From assembly GCA_028823485.1 (NCBI GenBank), contig JAPKBG010000010.1:1-64000 (forward strand): a stretch of 64,000 bases of DNA, written 5' to 3'. Within the stretch, counting starts at the first letter, position 1. Every line of letters starts with the position of its first letter. Below the pieces are notes generated by a model, which was not told the DNA's origin, did no database searches, and saw nothing but the letters and a program-made list of their open reading frames with translations. The translations under genes were made by a program, and so were the position numbers. The stretch is from Methylophilaceae bacterium (GTDB taxonomy: Bacteria > Pseudomonadota > Gammaproteobacteria > Burkholderiales > Methylophilaceae). Shown here piece after piece: positions 29,482-41,318 of the stretch.

Positions 29482-29926
29482 CGTTGCCAGTAAGCACTAA
29501 CATTGGCTGGCAGCCTGCATTAGCAAATGACTGTAGATCGCGTAATGAATCACCAATACCAGCAACATTGGCTAAATTAACATTAAATTGCTGACCAATG
29601 TCGATGACCATTTTACTTTTTGGTTTTCTACAGTCGCAATTATCTTCATTGATATGAGGACAATAGTAAACGGCATCAATATGACCACCAACCGACTCAA
29701 CGGCTTTGTGCATTTTGTTATGAATAGCACCTAATGTGGCGATGTCATACAGGCCACGTGCAACGCCAGACTGATTGGTGGCAACAGTGATGGTAAATCC
29801 GTGTTCGTTAAGCAAGGCAATTGCCTCTAGACTGCCATCAATTGGCATCCATTCATCAGGGCTTTTAATAAAGTCATCGCTGTCTTTATTAATCACACCA
29901 TCTCTGTCTAGAATCACCAGCTTCAT
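29390..29926 (-). CDS. gmhB: D-glycero-beta-D-manno-heptose 1,7-bisphosphate 7-phosphatase
   Basis: LVILDRDGVINKDSDDFIKSPDEW, TNQSGVARG, CPHINEDNCDCRKPKSKM. Confidence 0.93.
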   Translation of the reverse strand: MKLVILDRDGVINKDSDDFIKSPDEWMPIDGSLEAIALLNEHGFTITVATNQSGVARGLYDIATLGAIHNKMHKAVESVGGHIDAVYYCPHINEDNCDCRKPKSKMVIDIGQQFNVNLANVAGIGDSLRDLQSFANAGCQPMLVLTGNGEKTLSGGDLPENTLIFSDLAEAVQHIVSE

Positions 29927-29935
29927 TAGCAGCGC

Positions 29936-32041
29936 CTAGGTCGCTAGTTTAGATAAATCAGCAACGCGGTTCATGGCTTGATACAGCGTGGCTAATAGGC
30001 CTTGGCGGTTGGCTTTTAATGCAGAATCATCTGCATTCACCATTACGTTATCGAAGAAAGCATCAACGGGTTCTCTCAATGTCGCTAACGCTTGCAGTGA
30101 GGCCGTGTAATCGCCCGCTTCAAACAATTTATCGGCTTCTGCTTTAGTTGTGTTCAGTGCAGTAGCCAAAGCCTGCTCGGTTGGTTCTTGCAGTAAGCTG
30201 TTATCAACCTTGGCTTCAACGACACCTTCGACTTTGCGTAAGATATTGCTCACACGTTTATTCGCCGCAGCTAATGCAGGTGCTTCAGCTAAAGTGGCAA
30301 ACTTTTTAACCGCAGCTAGTCGTTGCGGAATTTCGCTGAGTAATGCGGGTTCTAATGAAAGTACCGCGTCTACCTCTTGCGCACTCGCGCCTTGGTCACG
30401 TAGGTTCACGCTTAAGCGGTCAAAGCAGAAGGCTTTAATGGTTACTAAAACGTCAGTATCACCATTAAATTGTTTCAGGGCTAATTCGATTAATGCATCA
30501 AATGGCAAGGGTAGTTTTGCATCGATCAACATGCGAATAATACCGAGTGCTTGGCGACGGAGTGCAAATGGATCTTTGTCGCCCGTTGGTTTTTCACCAA
30601 TGCTAAATAAGCCGACTAAGGTTTCTAGTTTGTCTGCTAATGCGACACAAATGCCGACTTGGCTACGCGGTAATTCATCTCCTGAAAAGCGCGGTTTGTA
30701 ATGGTCTTCAATTGCAAAAGCGACTTCATCATCCAGGCCTTCATATTGCGCATAGTAGCGGCCCATGATGCCTTGTAAGCCTGGGAATTCACCGACCATG
30801 TCCGTGATTAAATCGGCTTTTGATAAGTACGCTGCTTGTTCGGTTTTAGTTACTATGTTTGCATCACCCAGCTGCTTAGCAATATCGCCAGCCAGTTTCA
30901 CAACGCGTTTATTACGTTCACCTTGTGAGCCAAGCTTGTTGTGATAAACCACTTTATCTAAGCTTTCAATGCGGCTTTCCAATGTCTTCTTACGGTCTTG
31001 GTCGAAGAAGAATTTTGCATCGGCTAAACGAGGGCGAACCACACGCTCGTTCCCACCAATCACAGAGCTAGGGTCGGCTGGATTGATGTTCGAGGTGATT
31101 AGGAATTTATTCGTCAGTTTGCCCTTGCTATCGACAAGCGGGAAGTATTTTTGGTTGGCTTTCATGGTCAATACCAAACACTCTTGCGGCACGTCTAAGA
31201 ACTCAACTTCATATTGACCGAGCAATACATTCGGCAACTCGACTAATGCGGTGACTTCATCTAATAAGCCTTCGTCCTCAACGGTAATTAAGCCTTCTTT
31301 ATCTGCCGCGGCTTTGAGTTGTGCCGCGATGTCTGCCTTACGCTCTTCAAAGCTGGCAATCACCGCGCCTTCTGTTCTTAGTTGTTCAGCATAGCTATCA
31401 GCGTTATTTAACGTGATGACGGATTTTTGCGCTTCAAAACGATGACCTTTTGTTGTGTTGCTTGCGGTTAAGCCTAATGCCGTCACTGGTACGATTTGGT
31501 CATTATGTAGTGCAACTAAACCATGAGCAGGGCGAACAAAGTTCACGGACTCCCAACCATCATTAATTTGGTAAGTCATGACTTTAGGAATTGGTAGTTT
31601 GGCTAATGCTTCATCAATGGCTTTTTGTAAGCCTTCGCTCAAAGTAGCACCTGTTTTCGTGATGTCTAAAAACATACTATCGGTTTTGCCATCGCTCTCT
31701 GTTCTTAGGTTTTCAACCACAGAGTCATCTAAGCCCATGCCGCTTAATCGTTTGAGTAAAGCAGGTGTCGGTTTGCCTTCCGCGTCTAAGCCAACTTTGA
31801 CGGGCATTAATTTTTGCACGACTTGTTTATCCGTTGCTTTAGCTTCTACATCAGTGATGTGTGCGGCTAAGCGACGTGGTGTTGCAAAATTGGTGACAAC
31901 TGAACTGCCGCTGCTTAAGCCTTGTTCTTTTAGTGTTTCTGCTAATAAGCTAGCAAACGATAAGCCTAATTTTTTAAGCGCCTTTGGCGGCAGCTCTTCT
32001 ACAAATAATTCTACTAATAGGTTGCTACTTAAATCATTCAT
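29936..32041 (-). CDS. glyS: Glycyl-tRNA synthetase beta subunit
   Basis: [18 protein letters not shown]; 701 aa, adjacent to glyQ. Confidence 0.96.
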   Translation of the reverse strand: MNDLSSNLLVELFVEELPPKALKKLGLSFASLLAETLKEQGLSSGSSVVTNFATPRRLAAHITDVEAKATDKQVVQKLMPVKVGLDAEGKPTPALLKRLSGMGLDDSVVENLRTESDGKTDSMFLDITKTGATLSEGLQKAIDEALAKLPIPKVMTYQINDGWESVNFVRPAHGLVALHNDQIVPVTALGLTASNTTKGHRFEAQKSVITLNNADSYAEQLRTEGAVIASFEERKADIAAQLKAAADKEGLITVEDEGLLDEVTALVELPNVLLGQYEVEFLDVPQECLVLTMKANQKYFPLVDSKGKLTNKFLITSNINPADPSSVIGGNERVVRPRLADAKFFFDQDRKKTLESRIESLDKVVYHNKLGSQGERNKRVVKLAGDIAKQLGDANIVTKTEQAAYLSKADLITDMVGEFPGLQGIMGRYYAQYEGLDDEVAFAIEDHYKPRFSGDELPRSQVGICVALADKLETLVGLFSIGEKPTGDKDPFALRRQALGIIRMLIDAKLPLPFDALIELALKQFNGDTDVLVTIKAFCFDRLSVNLRDQGASAQEVDAVLSLEPALLSEIPQRLAAVKKFATLAEAPALAAANKRVSNILRKVEGVVEAKVDNSLLQEPTEQALATALNTTKAEADKLFEAGDYTASLQALATLREPVDAFFDNVMVNADDSALKANRQGLLATLYQAMNRVADLSKLAT

Positions 32042-32979
32042 CCTGCGGCCTTCTTGTTTTTTTTCTCTTGCTGTTGTTTCAACTGTGCAAGGACTTCATC
32101 TGCATAGTCTTTTTGCGCCATCGGGAAGCCTAATACGGCACGGCTCTCTAAGTAGCTGGTTGCGACACTACGTGACAGGTTGCGAATACGACCCATATAG
32201 GCAGCACGCTCAGTCACGGAAATCGCACCACGTGCATCTAATAAGTTAAACGTATGCGCGCTTTTTAATATTTGCTCATAAGCAGGTAATGCTAATTGAT
32301 TATCGATCAAGTGCTTCGCTTGTTTCTCATGTGCGTCAAACGCCATCAGTAAGAAGTCGACATCACTATGTTCAAAGTTATAAGCTGATTGCTCTATTTC
32401 GTTCTGCAAGAACACATCGCCATACTTCACGTCGAGTGAATACTCTAAGTCGTAAACGTTTTCGACGCCTTGCAAGTACATGGCTAGACGCTCTAAACCG
32501 TAAGTAATCTCTCCTGTGATGGGTTTGCAGTTAATGCCACCCACTTGTTGGAAGTAAGTAAATTGCGTCACTTCCATGCCATTCAGCCAAACTTCCCAGC
32601 CCAAGCCCCAAGCGCCCAATGTTGGGTTTTCCCAGTCATCTTCCACAAAACGCACATCATTTTCTTTCAAGTCAAAGCCGAGTGCTTCTAATGAACCTAA
32701 ATACAAGTCCATAATGTTCGCTGGTGCAGGCTTCAGCACCACTTGGTATTGATAGTAATGCTGCAAACGATTTGGGTTTTCACCATAGCGGCCATCATTA
32801 GGCCGGCGACTTGGTTGCACGTAGCCCGCTTTCCATGGCTCTGGGCCAATGGCGCGTAAGAAAGTAGCTGTGTGGCTAGTGCCCGCGCCGACTTCCATGT
32901 CGTATGGTTGCAACAGTGTGCAGCCTTGTTTATCCCAATAGTCTTGGAGTTTTAAAATGATTTGTTGAAAGGTTAACAT
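32038..32979 (-). CDS. glyQ: Glycyl-tRNA synthetase alpha subunit
   Basis: [58 protein letters not shown]. Confidence 0.97.
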   Translation of the reverse strand: MLTFQQIILKLQDYWDKQGCTLLQPYDMEVGAGTSHTATFLRAIGPEPWKAGYVQPSRRPNDGRYGENPNRLQHYYQYQVVLKPAPANIMDLYLGSLEALGFDLKENDVRFVEDDWENPTLGAWGLGWEVWLNGMEVTQFTYFQQVGGINCKPITGEITYGLERLAMYLQGVENVYDLEYSLDVKYGDVFLQNEIEQSAYNFEHSDVDFLLMAFDAHEKQAKHLIDNQLALPAYEQILKSAHTFNLLDARGAISVTERAAYMGRIRNLSRSVATSYLESRAVLGFPMAQKDYADEVLAQLKQQQEKKNKKAAG

Positions 32980-33012
32980 TGAGAGTGCTTCAGCATTTGC
33001 AAAGGGTTGATT

Positions 33013-34500
33013 TTACTGTTTTTTGCGACTTACCACAAAGGCAATTACACTAAAACTAAAGATGATAAACGGCCAATTACCCCAGAGGACATAAGGTGTC
33101 GTTCCTTCATAGCCTTGTGCCGTTACATTTAAGGTGGTTTGTTTGTCATGTGGCGCATGCGCTAGCACATAACCATGCGGGTCTATCATAGCGGTCGCGC
33201 CGGTATTGGTTGAACGTAATACCATGCGGCCAGTTTCTAAAGCGCGGGCTTGTGAGAATTGCATGTGTTGGTCAGCAGCGTAGGACTGACCATACCAAGC
33301 GTCATTGCTAATGTTTACTAATACCGTGGCTTCAGGTAATTGCCTGATAATCTCTTCGCCAAAAACATCCTCATAGCAAATATTGACGGCGATTTTTTGG
33401 TCTTTCAGCAGCATGGGTTTTTGGTGTGTGCTACCACGAGATAAATCACTGAGTGGGATATTGAGCCAATCACGATATACCCAGCCGAGCATGCTTTTTA
33501 AGGGGATAAATTCACCAAATGGGACCAAGTGATTTTTGCTGTAGGATTGCGTCGGCGCAGTGCCAAGGCTAAAGGCGCTGTTAAAGTATTCTTCCGTACT
33601 ACGGCTGTAATCCACCATGCCGACAATAATATTGCTGTTATTTTGTTTGGCATGTGAATCAAGCGCAGTGTAGATGTCTGGGCCAAGCTGACTGGCAATG
33701 ACAGGCAGTGCTGTTTCTGGCAAAATGATTAAATCGGTTCGATTGTTTAGTATCATCGCAACGTATTGCGCAATGGTGCGCTCTACTGCATCAGGCCGCC
33801 ATTTAATATCTTGATCAATATTGCCTTGAATTAGACTGACGCTAAAAGGTTCGCCAATCGGCGATGACCACGGCACCACTTTTAAAACACCACCGAAAGC
33901 AATCAGTAAGGTCATGGAGGTAATAACATTGCGGCGGCATGTTAAGTTAACAGGCTGATTTTTATTCGCTAACCAAATAGCAATACAAGCTGCGATAGCA
34001 ACAGTGATGATTGATACGCCATAAACGCCTACGATTGGCATGTAACCCGCTAATGGACTATACGGTGTTTGACTATAACCAATGGTGAGCCAAGGGAAAC
34101 CTGTAAAAATCCAACTGCGAATCCAGTCCGACAAGCCCCACAACACAGGCGCGCTAATGGTTAAGAAGGCGAGGCGTTTGCTTAAATAACCAACTAAGGC
34201 TGGAAACAGCGCCATAAAGGCACATAAACAGAACGTGCAAAAGCCAGCAAACCACCAAGGCATACTGCCAAAATCATGCAGGCTAATGTAAATCCAGTAA
34301 ATACCGACGCTATATAAACCTAAACCAAATTGGAACCCCAGTTTTAAACAGGCTTTGGCAGTCGGTGCTTTTTCCCACAGGTAAATAATGCCGATAAGGG
34401 CAACAATCGTGGCTGGGAAAATATAAAATGGTGCAAAACCAAGTACGGTGAGCGCGCCGAGTAAGAAAGCAATGAGTGGTTGGAGCAATAGTTTTGGCAT
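33013..34500 (-). CDS. lnt: Apolipoprotein N-acyltransferase
   Basis: Membrane N-terminus, ILPETALPV, NHLVPFGEFIPL, NICYEDVFGE, NISNDAWYG. Confidence 0.94.
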   Translation of the reverse strand: MPKLLLQPLIAFLLGALTVLGFAPFYIFPATIVALIGIIYLWEKAPTAKACLKLGFQFGLGLYSVGIYWIYISLHDFGSMPWWFAGFCTFCLCAFMALFPALVGYLSKRLAFLTISAPVLWGLSDWIRSWIFTGFPWLTIGYSQTPYSPLAGYMPIVGVYGVSIITVAIAACIAIWLANKNQPVNLTCRRNVITSMTLLIAFGGVLKVVPWSSPIGEPFSVSLIQGNIDQDIKWRPDAVERTIAQYVAMILNNRTDLIILPETALPVIASQLGPDIYTALDSHAKQNNSNIIVGMVDYSRSTEEYFNSAFSLGTAPTQSYSKNHLVPFGEFIPLKSMLGWVYRDWLNIPLSDLSRGSTHQKPMLLKDQKIAVNICYEDVFGEEIIRQLPEATVLVNISNDAWYGQSYAADQHMQFSQARALETGRMVLRSTNTGATAMIDPHGYVLAHAPHDKQTTLNVTAQGYEGTTPYVLWGNWPFIIFSFSVIAFVVSRKKQ

Positions 34501-34717
34501 TGTTGTGGTTTAGTTGTTCGTTATTGGAGCAGTAGCAGTATAAGTATAAGTGAAAGCCGGTGAATGTTAAAAAAAGTTAATGCTTGTGTGATTGTACTGC
34601 GCTGTTTTGACAATTTTTTGACTACAGTAGACTATGGGTGCTGCAATCTAAGGCTTGGTGGATAAGACTTAGGGTATAAAAATATTGATTAAGAACAGAG
34701 GAGACTAAGTAATAGGA

Positions 34718-35134
34718 ATGCGTTCGGAGTTTAAAGAGTTTGCCCTAAAAGGCAATGTAATGGATTTGGCCGTTGGGGTGATTATTGGTGCAGCATTCGG
34801 GAAGATTATTGATTCGCTAGTGAAGGATATTATTATGCCTTTCGTTAGCAGTATCTTTGGCAACCTTGATTTTGCTAATATGTATACGGTATTAGGTGAT
34901 GCTTCTGGTGTAGAAGACAATTTGGCAGCGTTAAAAGAAGCAGGTGTGCCAGTGTCGGCTTATGGTAGCTTTATTACAGTGACTATCAATTTTGTGATTT
35001 TAGCGTTCATCATTTTCCTAATGGTGCGTCAGATGAACAAGATGAAAAAAGAAGAGGCTGTAGTGGCGCCGAGAGCACTAGCGGAAGATATTGTGTTATT
35101 AACAGAAATTCGCGATTCGCTTAAGAAAAAGTAG
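34718..35134 (+). CDS. mscL: Large-conductance mechanosensitive channel
   Basis: [38 protein letters not shown]. Confidence 0.97.
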   Translation: MRSEFKEFALKGNVMDLAVGVIIGAAFGKIIDSLVKDIIMPFVSSIFGNLDFANMYTVLGDASGVEDNLAALKEAGVPVSAYGSFITVTINFVILAFIIFLMVRQMNKMKKEEAVVAPRALAEDIVLLTEIRDSLKKK

Positions 35135-35151
35135 GCTTTAGCGATGTTACA

Positions 35152-35178
35152 AAAAAGGGCGATGATAGCGCCCTTTTT
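35152..35178 (+). terminator. Rho-independent terminator after mscL
   Basis: AAAAAGGGCG-ATGATAG-CGCCCTTTTT. Confidence 0.85.
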
Positions 35179-35210
35179 ATTACTCGTTGGTATGACAGAC
35201 GACTTAAGTT

Positions 35211-35618
35211 TTATTCTGGAAACTCATAAGTATGGTCATCACTCGTTACGTCTTCAGAACCATCGTTATTCAAAAACACCACTTGCACCACTTTGTCATC
35301 AATAAAATCTAACTCTGTAGTTTCATAGTACTGGCCATTTTCATCAGTGTTGATATTGTGATACTGCCAAATAGAAGCAACAATCCGATTGGAGCCTCTA
35401 ATTTTCACATCGTCAGCTTTAGCAGGTTCGCCTAGTTGGGCGACGATGGTTTTTTTATTGAATTGTTCAATGGCTTTTACGAAGGCTTTTTCTTCTGTCG
35501 GTAAAGTGGTGTTAGCGCTACTCTCAGGCGCAGTTAGTGGCCCAGCTTGCTTCGTATTGACAGACGAGCAGGCAGTGCAAAAAGCCACTAAAACAAAAGC
35601 GATTAACAATTTCATCAT
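35211..35618 (-). CDS. Hypothetical lipoprotein
   Basis: LIAFVLVAFCTACSS lipobox. Confidence 0.75.
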   Translation of the reverse strand: MMKLLIAFVLVAFCTACSSVNTKQAGPLTAPESSANTTLPTEEKAFVKAIEQFNKKTIVAQLGEPAKADDVKIRGSNRIVASIWQYHNINTDENGQYYETTELDFIDDKVVQVVFLNNDGSEDVTSDDHTYEFPE

Positions 35619-35662
35619 TTACTTCCTCAAATGTATGTGTATTCAGTTTGGAGTGAGATTGC

Positions 35663-36520
35663 TTAAGTTAGTTCAACTGAATCCGTTGTCATCGGCAAGA
35701 CTTCAACCAAAATAGAGTGTAAGCGCCTGCTATCGGCACGCACAATCGTAATGCTTAAGTTGTCGATTTGGACATGGTCATCACGCTTCGGTAGATGGCC
35801 AAATTTATTCACCACTAAACCACCAATGGTTGAAAATTCCTCATCACTAAAACGGGTGCCTAATGCTTCGTTGAAGTCTTCAATTTCAGTAAGTGCTTTA
35901 ATACGGTATTTTGTGGCCGATTGTTGAATGATATTATCCTCATCTTGATCGTAGTCATACTCATCTTCAATATCGCCGACAATCTGCTCAAGCACATCTT
36001 CAATAGTGACCATGCCAGCAACACCACCATACTCATCCACCACCATGGCAATATGATTGCGGTTGCTTCTAAACTCTTTAAGTAAGACATTTAGACGTTT
36101 GGATTCGGGGATAAATACAGCGGGGCGCAGCATATCGCGCACTTCGAATTCTTCACCCGCGTAATAACGGAGCAAATCTTTAGCGAGCAAAATTCCTATG
36201 ACATCATTCTTATCGTCTTCAATGACGGGGAAACGGCTATGCGCAGTTTCAATCACATGTGGGATAAATGTCTTTGGAGAGTCCGTAATGTCGATGACAT
36301 CCATTTGTGAGCGCGGAATCATGATGTCCCGCACCTGCATTTCACTTACTTGTAATACACCTTCTATCATCTCAAGTGAATCGCCATCCATTAACTGGTT
36401 TTCGTATGCACTGTGTAACAGCTCGACAAGCTGCTCGCGATCTTCAGGTTCGCGTAATAAAAAGTGACTTAGACGTTCTAATAAACTAGGTTTGTTACTT
36501 GTTTCCGACTCGGAAGCCAT
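35663..36520 (-). CDS. corC: CBS-domain transporter-associated protein CorC
   Basis: [46 protein letters not shown]. Confidence 0.94.
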   Translation of the reverse strand: MASESETSNKPSLLERLSHFLLREPEDREQLVELLHSAYENQLMDGDSLEMIEGVLQVSEMQVRDIMIPRSQMDVIDITDSPKTFIPHVIETAHSRFPVIEDDKNDVIGILLAKDLLRYYAGEEFEVRDMLRPAVFIPESKRLNVLLKEFRSNRNHIAMVVDEYGGVAGMVTIEDVLEQIVGDIEDEYDYDQDEDNIIQQSATKYRIKALTEIEDFNEALGTRFSDEEFSTIGGLVVNKFGHLPKRDDHVQIDNLSITIVRADSRRLHSILVEVLPMTTDSVELT

Positions 36521-36530
36521 GCAGGGTACT

Positions 36531-36968
36531 CTACGTAATAATATAAGGGCTAGGATACCCTAATTTCATTAGGGTTGTCACTTCAATAGACTCCATTAAC
36601 CCTGCTTGATCATCATTTAGGTGGTCATAACCATGCAAATGTAGCGTGCCATGTACGGTCAAGTGGGCAAAGTGGGCTTCTATTGGCTTGTTTTGTTCTT
36701 TGGCTTCCTGAATCACCACTGGTGCACAAATAACAATATCCCCCATTAAATGCGGTTCTTCTGTTATTGGAAACGTCAATACATTGGTCGCATAATCTTT
36801 GCCACGATAAGCTAGATTAAGGGCGCGGCTTTCTTTCTCATCGACAATGCGAACCGTCACTTCCGTATCGACGCGCAGCGCTGCTTTAACCCATTTTCGG
36901 AACTGGCTTCTTGAGGGGAGTTGATCCTCTTTTGAAGCGAACTGAACGGATAAGCTGAGGTTGGGCAT
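36531..36968 (-). CDS. ybeY: Endoribonuclease YbeY
   Basis: YRGKDYATNVLTFP, LMGDIVICAPVV, HLTVHGTLHLHGYDHLND. Confidence 0.95.
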   Translation of the reverse strand: MPNLSLSVQFASKEDQLPSRSQFRKWVKAALRVDTEVTVRIVDEKESRALNLAYRGKDYATNVLTFPITEEPHLMGDIVICAPVVIQEAKEQNKPIEAHFAHLTVHGTLHLHGYDHLNDDQAGLMESIEVTTLMKLGYPSPYIIT

Positions 36969-36981
36969 GGGATTAATGTTG

Positions 36982-37423
36982 TTAGCTTCTATTATTAGTA
37001 AAGGTTTGAATTATATAATTAATCGCATGTGGATGGCTTGATTTAGTTAATTCCCCTATATTCAAGTGAATAAACCCTGAATATAAGCTTTCTACTAACG
37101 CATAAGCAACAAGTGCGATAAATGAGACGCCAAACATGATATACAGCGATATTAATAAGATAAACCAATAAGAAATAGACGATAAAGCCAAAAATACTTG
37201 GCATTTCTATTGCTGGCAAACTCAGCAAGCCATATTCAACGATGCTTGAAATGGGTGGTGCTAAGTAGCTTGATAAGACGCAATTAGCTGCATAGGCAAC
37301 GAAAATAAGAATGGGTATTGCTTGGAAGCGGGGTGTGAAGAGACTTGTTGGCTTGTTTTTTACATTCAATCGCCGAGAAAAAAATAATAGATAACAGTGG
37401 GAGAAACCAGATGATCGATCCAA
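36982..37423 (-). pseudogene. Small membrane protein, apparent frameshift
   Basis: Reading passes from ...EYGLLSLPAIEMPSI in one frame into FLALSSISYWFILLISLYIMFGVSFIALVAYALVESLYSG in the next at an A5 run (37190-37194). Confidence 0.5.
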
Positions 37424-37432
37424 CTGATACAG

Positions 37433-38383
37433 TTAACTACTCTTTCCTTCTTCATATTTTTCATAGGCATTCACAATTTTCTGCACTAAGGGGTGGCGCA
37501 CAACATCTTGACTTAAGAAGTGTGTCATGGCGATACCTTTAATGTTTTTTAGAACCTTTTGTGATTCAACTAAGCCGCTTTTTTGACCGCGTTGTAAATC
37601 GATCTGCGTCACATCACCTGTAATAACCGCTTTCGTGCCAAAGCCGATACGGGTTAAAAACATTTTCATTTGTTCAGGTGTTGTATTTTGCGCTTCATCC
37701 AAAATAATAAAGCTTTGATTCAATGTGCGCCCACGCATGTAAGCCAGTGGTGCGACTTCAATCGCGCTGCGTTCAAACATTTTATTGACGGTGTCATAAC
37801 CCGCTAAATCATATAAAGCATCGTAAAGCGGGCGTAAATAAGGGTCAACTTTTTGGCTTAAATCACCAGGTAAAAAACCTAAGCGTTCACCAGCCTCGAC
37901 AGCAGGGCGGACCAGTACGATACGTTTCACACGGTCACGTGTCATGGCATCCACTGCACTAGCAACAGCTAAATAAGTTTTACCCGTACCAGCAGGGCCG
38001 ATGCCAAAGGTAATGTCATGGTCTTGGATTTGTTTTAAGTATTCGACTTGGCGTGGCGTGCGGCCATGCAGGTCGCCACGTCGCGTCATCAATACTGGCA
38101 TATCTGTCGTTGCATGGACTTCATCCGGTGTTAGCTTCTCAACCTCGACTAAGCCGAGTTGCACATCTTCTAACTCAATCGGTTTTTTAGCGCGCAGGTA
38201 GAAGTTTTCAACCAATTGCGCGGCCATACGCATATTTTCTTTTTTCCCCGTAATGCTAAACGTTGCCCCGCGGCGGTTGATGTTCACCTCCAGTGCGTTT
38301 TCTATTTGCTTGATGTTTTCATCAAGGGGGCCGCAGAGGTTGGCTAGGCGGGTATTGTCTTCAGGTTGTAGTGTGATTTCCAT
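37433..38383 (-). CDS. phoH: PhoH-like ATPase
   Basis: FGIGPAGTGKTYLAVASAVDAM, RGRTLNQSFIILDEAQNTTPEQMKMFLTRIG. Confidence 0.95.
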   Translation of the reverse strand: MEITLQPEDNTRLANLCGPLDENIKQIENALEVNINRRGATFSITGKKENMRMAAQLVENFYLRAKKPIELEDVQLGLVEVEKLTPDEVHATTDMPVLMTRRGDLHGRTPRQVEYLKQIQDHDITFGIGPAGTGKTYLAVASAVDAMTRDRVKRIVLVRPAVEAGERLGFLPGDLSQKVDPYLRPLYDALYDLAGYDTVNKMFERSAIEVAPLAYMRGRTLNQSFIILDEAQNTTPEQMKMFLTRIGFGTKAVITGDVTQIDLQRGQKSGLVESQKVLKNIKGIAMTHFLSQDVVRHPLVQKIVNAYEKYEEGKSS

Positions 38384-38406
38384 GGTCTATGTATCTTAAC
38401 TCTGTC

Positions 38407-39741
38407 TTAAACTAATTCGCCTTGTAAGCGTCTTGGGTTGTCTGTATTAGTGATTTTAACGCTCACAAAGTGACCCGTTAACGCTTCATTTTTCGCAATG
38501 GTTACAATGCGATTGTTATCTGTTTTGCCCACCATCTCTTCAGGGTTTTTTTTAGAAATACCCTCAACCATTAAGCGCTGCGTTGAGCCTAACATGGCAC
38601 GACTAATCGCCTCGCCTTGGGTGGTGTTAATGGCTTGTAGCCTGGCTAAACGGTCGAGTTTGGTTTGATGGGGTGTATCATCTGCGATAAACGCAGCTGG
38701 CGTCCCAGGGCGTGGGCTGTATAAGAAGCTGAAGCTGTAATCAAAACCGATGTCCTCCATCAGCTTAACTGTCGCTTCAAAGTCTTTCTCTGTTTCACCT
38801 GGAAAGCCAATAATGAAATCAGAAGTAAACGTTAAGCTTGGGTTGGCAGCTTTTAGTTTGCGAATGATGCTTTTATATTGCAACACGGTGTGATTGCGCT
38901 TCATTGACATTAACACGCGGTCGCTACCTGCTTGCACAGGTAAATGAAACTGCACGGCTAATTTCGGTACAGTGGCAAAGCAATCAATGAGCCGGTCGCT
39001 CATTTCATTCGGATGGCTGGTAGTGAAACGAATACGTTCAATTTGTGGAATTTCAGCAATGGTTTCAATGAGCATGGCCAAATCGGCTTCTACATTTTCG
39101 TACGCGATACGGTAAGCATTTACGTTTTGACCTAATAAGGTGATTTCTTTCACACCTTGCTCCACTAGTTGAATCGACTCAGTCAGAATGTCTTCAAATG
39201 GTCGTGAGACTTCTTCGCCACGGGTATACGGTACGACGCAAAAACTGCAATACTTGCTACAGCCTTCCATGATGCTGAGGAATGCACTAGCACCTTCCAC
39301 TTTTGGTGGCGGCAAGTGATCGAACTTCTCAATTTCAGGAAAGCTAATATCGACTTGTGATTTGCCTGAAGTTTGCTTGTTTTTAATCATGTCAGGCAAA
39401 CGGTGGATCGTTTGTGGCCCAAAGACCACATCCACATAAGGCGCCCGCGCGATAATATTTTCGCCTTCTTGCGTAGCTACGCAGCCACCAACACCAATCA
39501 CTAAGTTAGGGTTTCTCTCTTTGAGCGGAATAAAGCGACCAAGGTGACTAAACACTTTATCTTCAGCCTTTTCTCGGATAGAGCACGTGTTGAGCAGAAT
39601 TACATCCGCATTTTCTGGTGTGTCAGTTTCTACCATGCCATCACTAGCACTTAGCATGTCTTTCATGCGCGCAGAATCGTAGGCATTCATTTGGCAGCCA
39701 AAGGATTTAACAAATAACTTTTTTGGTGTGGGCTTTGTCAC
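38407..39741 (-). CDS. miaB: tRNA-2-methylthio-N6-dimethylallyladenosine synthase
   Basis: [51 protein letters not shown]. Confidence 0.97.
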   Translation of the reverse strand: MTKPTPKKLFVKSFGCQMNAYDSARMKDMLSASDGMVETDTPENADVILLNTCSIREKAEDKVFSHLGRFIPLKERNPNLVIGVGGCVATQEGENIIARAPYVDVVFGPQTIHRLPDMIKNKQTSGKSQVDISFPEIEKFDHLPPPKVEGASAFLSIMEGCSKYCSFCVVPYTRGEEVSRPFEDILTESIQLVEQGVKEITLLGQNVNAYRIAYENVEADLAMLIETIAEIPQIERIRFTTSHPNEMSDRLIDCFATVPKLAVQFHLPVQAGSDRVLMSMKRNHTVLQYKSIIRKLKAANPSLTFTSDFIIGFPGETEKDFEATVKLMEDIGFDYSFSFLYSPRPGTPAAFIADDTPHQTKLDRLARLQAINTTQGEAISRAMLGSTQRLMVEGISKKNPEEMVGKTDNNRIVTIAKNEALTGHFVSVKITNTDNPRRLQGELV

Positions 39742-39869
39742 TGGTTTGAATATTCGCTTGCAGATTGATTAATTCGACATTTTAACGCATTTGGCCGTGC
39801 TAAGGTAAATTGGGGAAAGCCCAGTTAGCAAGGTAAAATGTAATTACCTTATTCAAAATAAAGCGTTAT

Positions 39870-41258
39870 ATGCAAGCCCTACCGATTTTTATTAATATTA
39901 TTAACCAGCACTGTGTTGTGATTGGGGGCGGTGAAGTTGCCTCACGTAAAGTGCTGATGCTGTTAAAAGCACAAGCTGCCATCACCTTGGTTTCGCCAGT
40001 CGTTAATCATGAATTACAAACATTGATTGATGCAGGAACAATTAAACATTTGCAGGCTAGCTTTGCGCCATCTCAATTAGATGGCGCACGCTTAATCATT
40101 GCGGCGACGGATGATAAAGCTGTGAATGAAGCGGTTTCTATTGCATCCCAAAATGCGAATATCCCTGTCAACGTTGTTGATGCGCCAGCGTTATGCACAT
40201 TTACAATGGGATCAATTATTGAACGTAGCCCGATTGTTATTGCGGTTAGTTCTGAAGGGAATGCACCTGTTCTTGCACGCTATATCCGCACAAAAATTGA
40301 AACCATGTTGCCTGCGGCTTATGGAAGAATTGCAGGTATTGCAGGCGATTTTCGTGATCAGGTGAAGGCTAAATTTACGACCACCCAAACGCGCCGTATT
40401 TTTTGGGAAGGCATTTTACAAGGCCCCTTTGTCGAGCGCGTATTGTCTGGTCAAGAGCAAGCGGCACGGACTTTTCTTAAAGAATCGCTACAACAAGCCG
40501 ATAACAATATGCAACAAGGCGAGGTGTATCTGGTTGGAGGTGGTCCAGGCGACCCTGATTTGCTTACGTTTAGGGCGTTAAGGCTCATGCAGCAATGCGA
40601 TGTTTGTGTGTACGATAAGCTGGTGAGTCCAGAAGTGATGGAGCTGGTACGGCGTGATGCAGAGTTGATTTATGTCGGTAAAGCGCGCGATCAACATACC
40701 ATGCCGCAAGAGCAGATTAACGAGCTGTTAGCTAGTTTAGCACTTGAGGGTAAGCGAGTATTGCGGCTAAAAGGTGGTGACCCTTTTATCTTTGGTCGCG
40801 GCGGCGAAGAAATTGATACGCTGATGCAACATGGCGTCCCTTTTCAAGTAGTACCAGGTATTACTGCTGCCAGTGGTGTCTCTAGTTATGCGGGTATTCC
40901 GCTAACACATAGAGACTACGCGCAAGCTTGTTTGTTTATAACAGGGCATCTGAAAGATGGGGCTGTTGATTTGGATTGGGATGCGATGATGAGACCCAAT
41001 CAAACATTAGTGATTTATATGGGGTTAGTTAGCTTGGATACGATTTGTCAGCAATTAATCAAAAATGGCATGTCAGCGGATATGCCAATTGCCATTGTTC
41101 AGCAAGGAACAACACCGAGGCAGCGTGTTGTTGTCGGGACGTTATTAGATATGCCAGATAAGGTTAAGTTGGCACAATTGAAAGCCCCTTGTTTAACGAT
41201 TATTGGTGAAGTTGTTAGATTGAGAGAGAAATTAAATTGGTTCAACCCAGAAAAATAA
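39870..41258 (+). CDS. cysG: Siroheme synthase
   Basis: CVVIGGGEVASRKVLMLL, VYLVGGGPGDPDLLTFRALRLMQQCDVCVYDKLVSPEVM. Confidence 0.96.
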   Translation: MQALPIFINIINQHCVVIGGGEVASRKVLMLLKAQAAITLVSPVVNHELQTLIDAGTIKHLQASFAPSQLDGARLIIAATDDKAVNEAVSIASQNANIPVNVVDAPALCTFTMGSIIERSPIVIAVSSEGNAPVLARYIRTKIETMLPAAYGRIAGIAGDFRDQVKAKFTTTQTRRIFWEGILQGPFVERVLSGQEQAARTFLKESLQQADNNMQQGEVYLVGGGPGDPDLLTFRALRLMQQCDVCVYDKLVSPEVMELVRRDAELIYVGKARDQHTMPQEQINELLASLALEGKRVLRLKGGDPFIFGRGGEEIDTLMQHGVPFQVVPGITAASGVSSYAGIPLTHRDYAQACLFITGHLKDGAVDLDWDAMMRPNQTLVIYMGLVSLDTICQQLIKNGMSADMPIAIVQQGTTPRQRVVVGTLLDMPDKVKLAQLKAPCLTIIGEVVRLREKLNWFNPEK

Positions 41259-41318
41259 ACGTTGTTTCATCTGTTGCTACTCCCCTATTAAACGCTGATT
41301 TAATCGGCTTCTTTAAAG

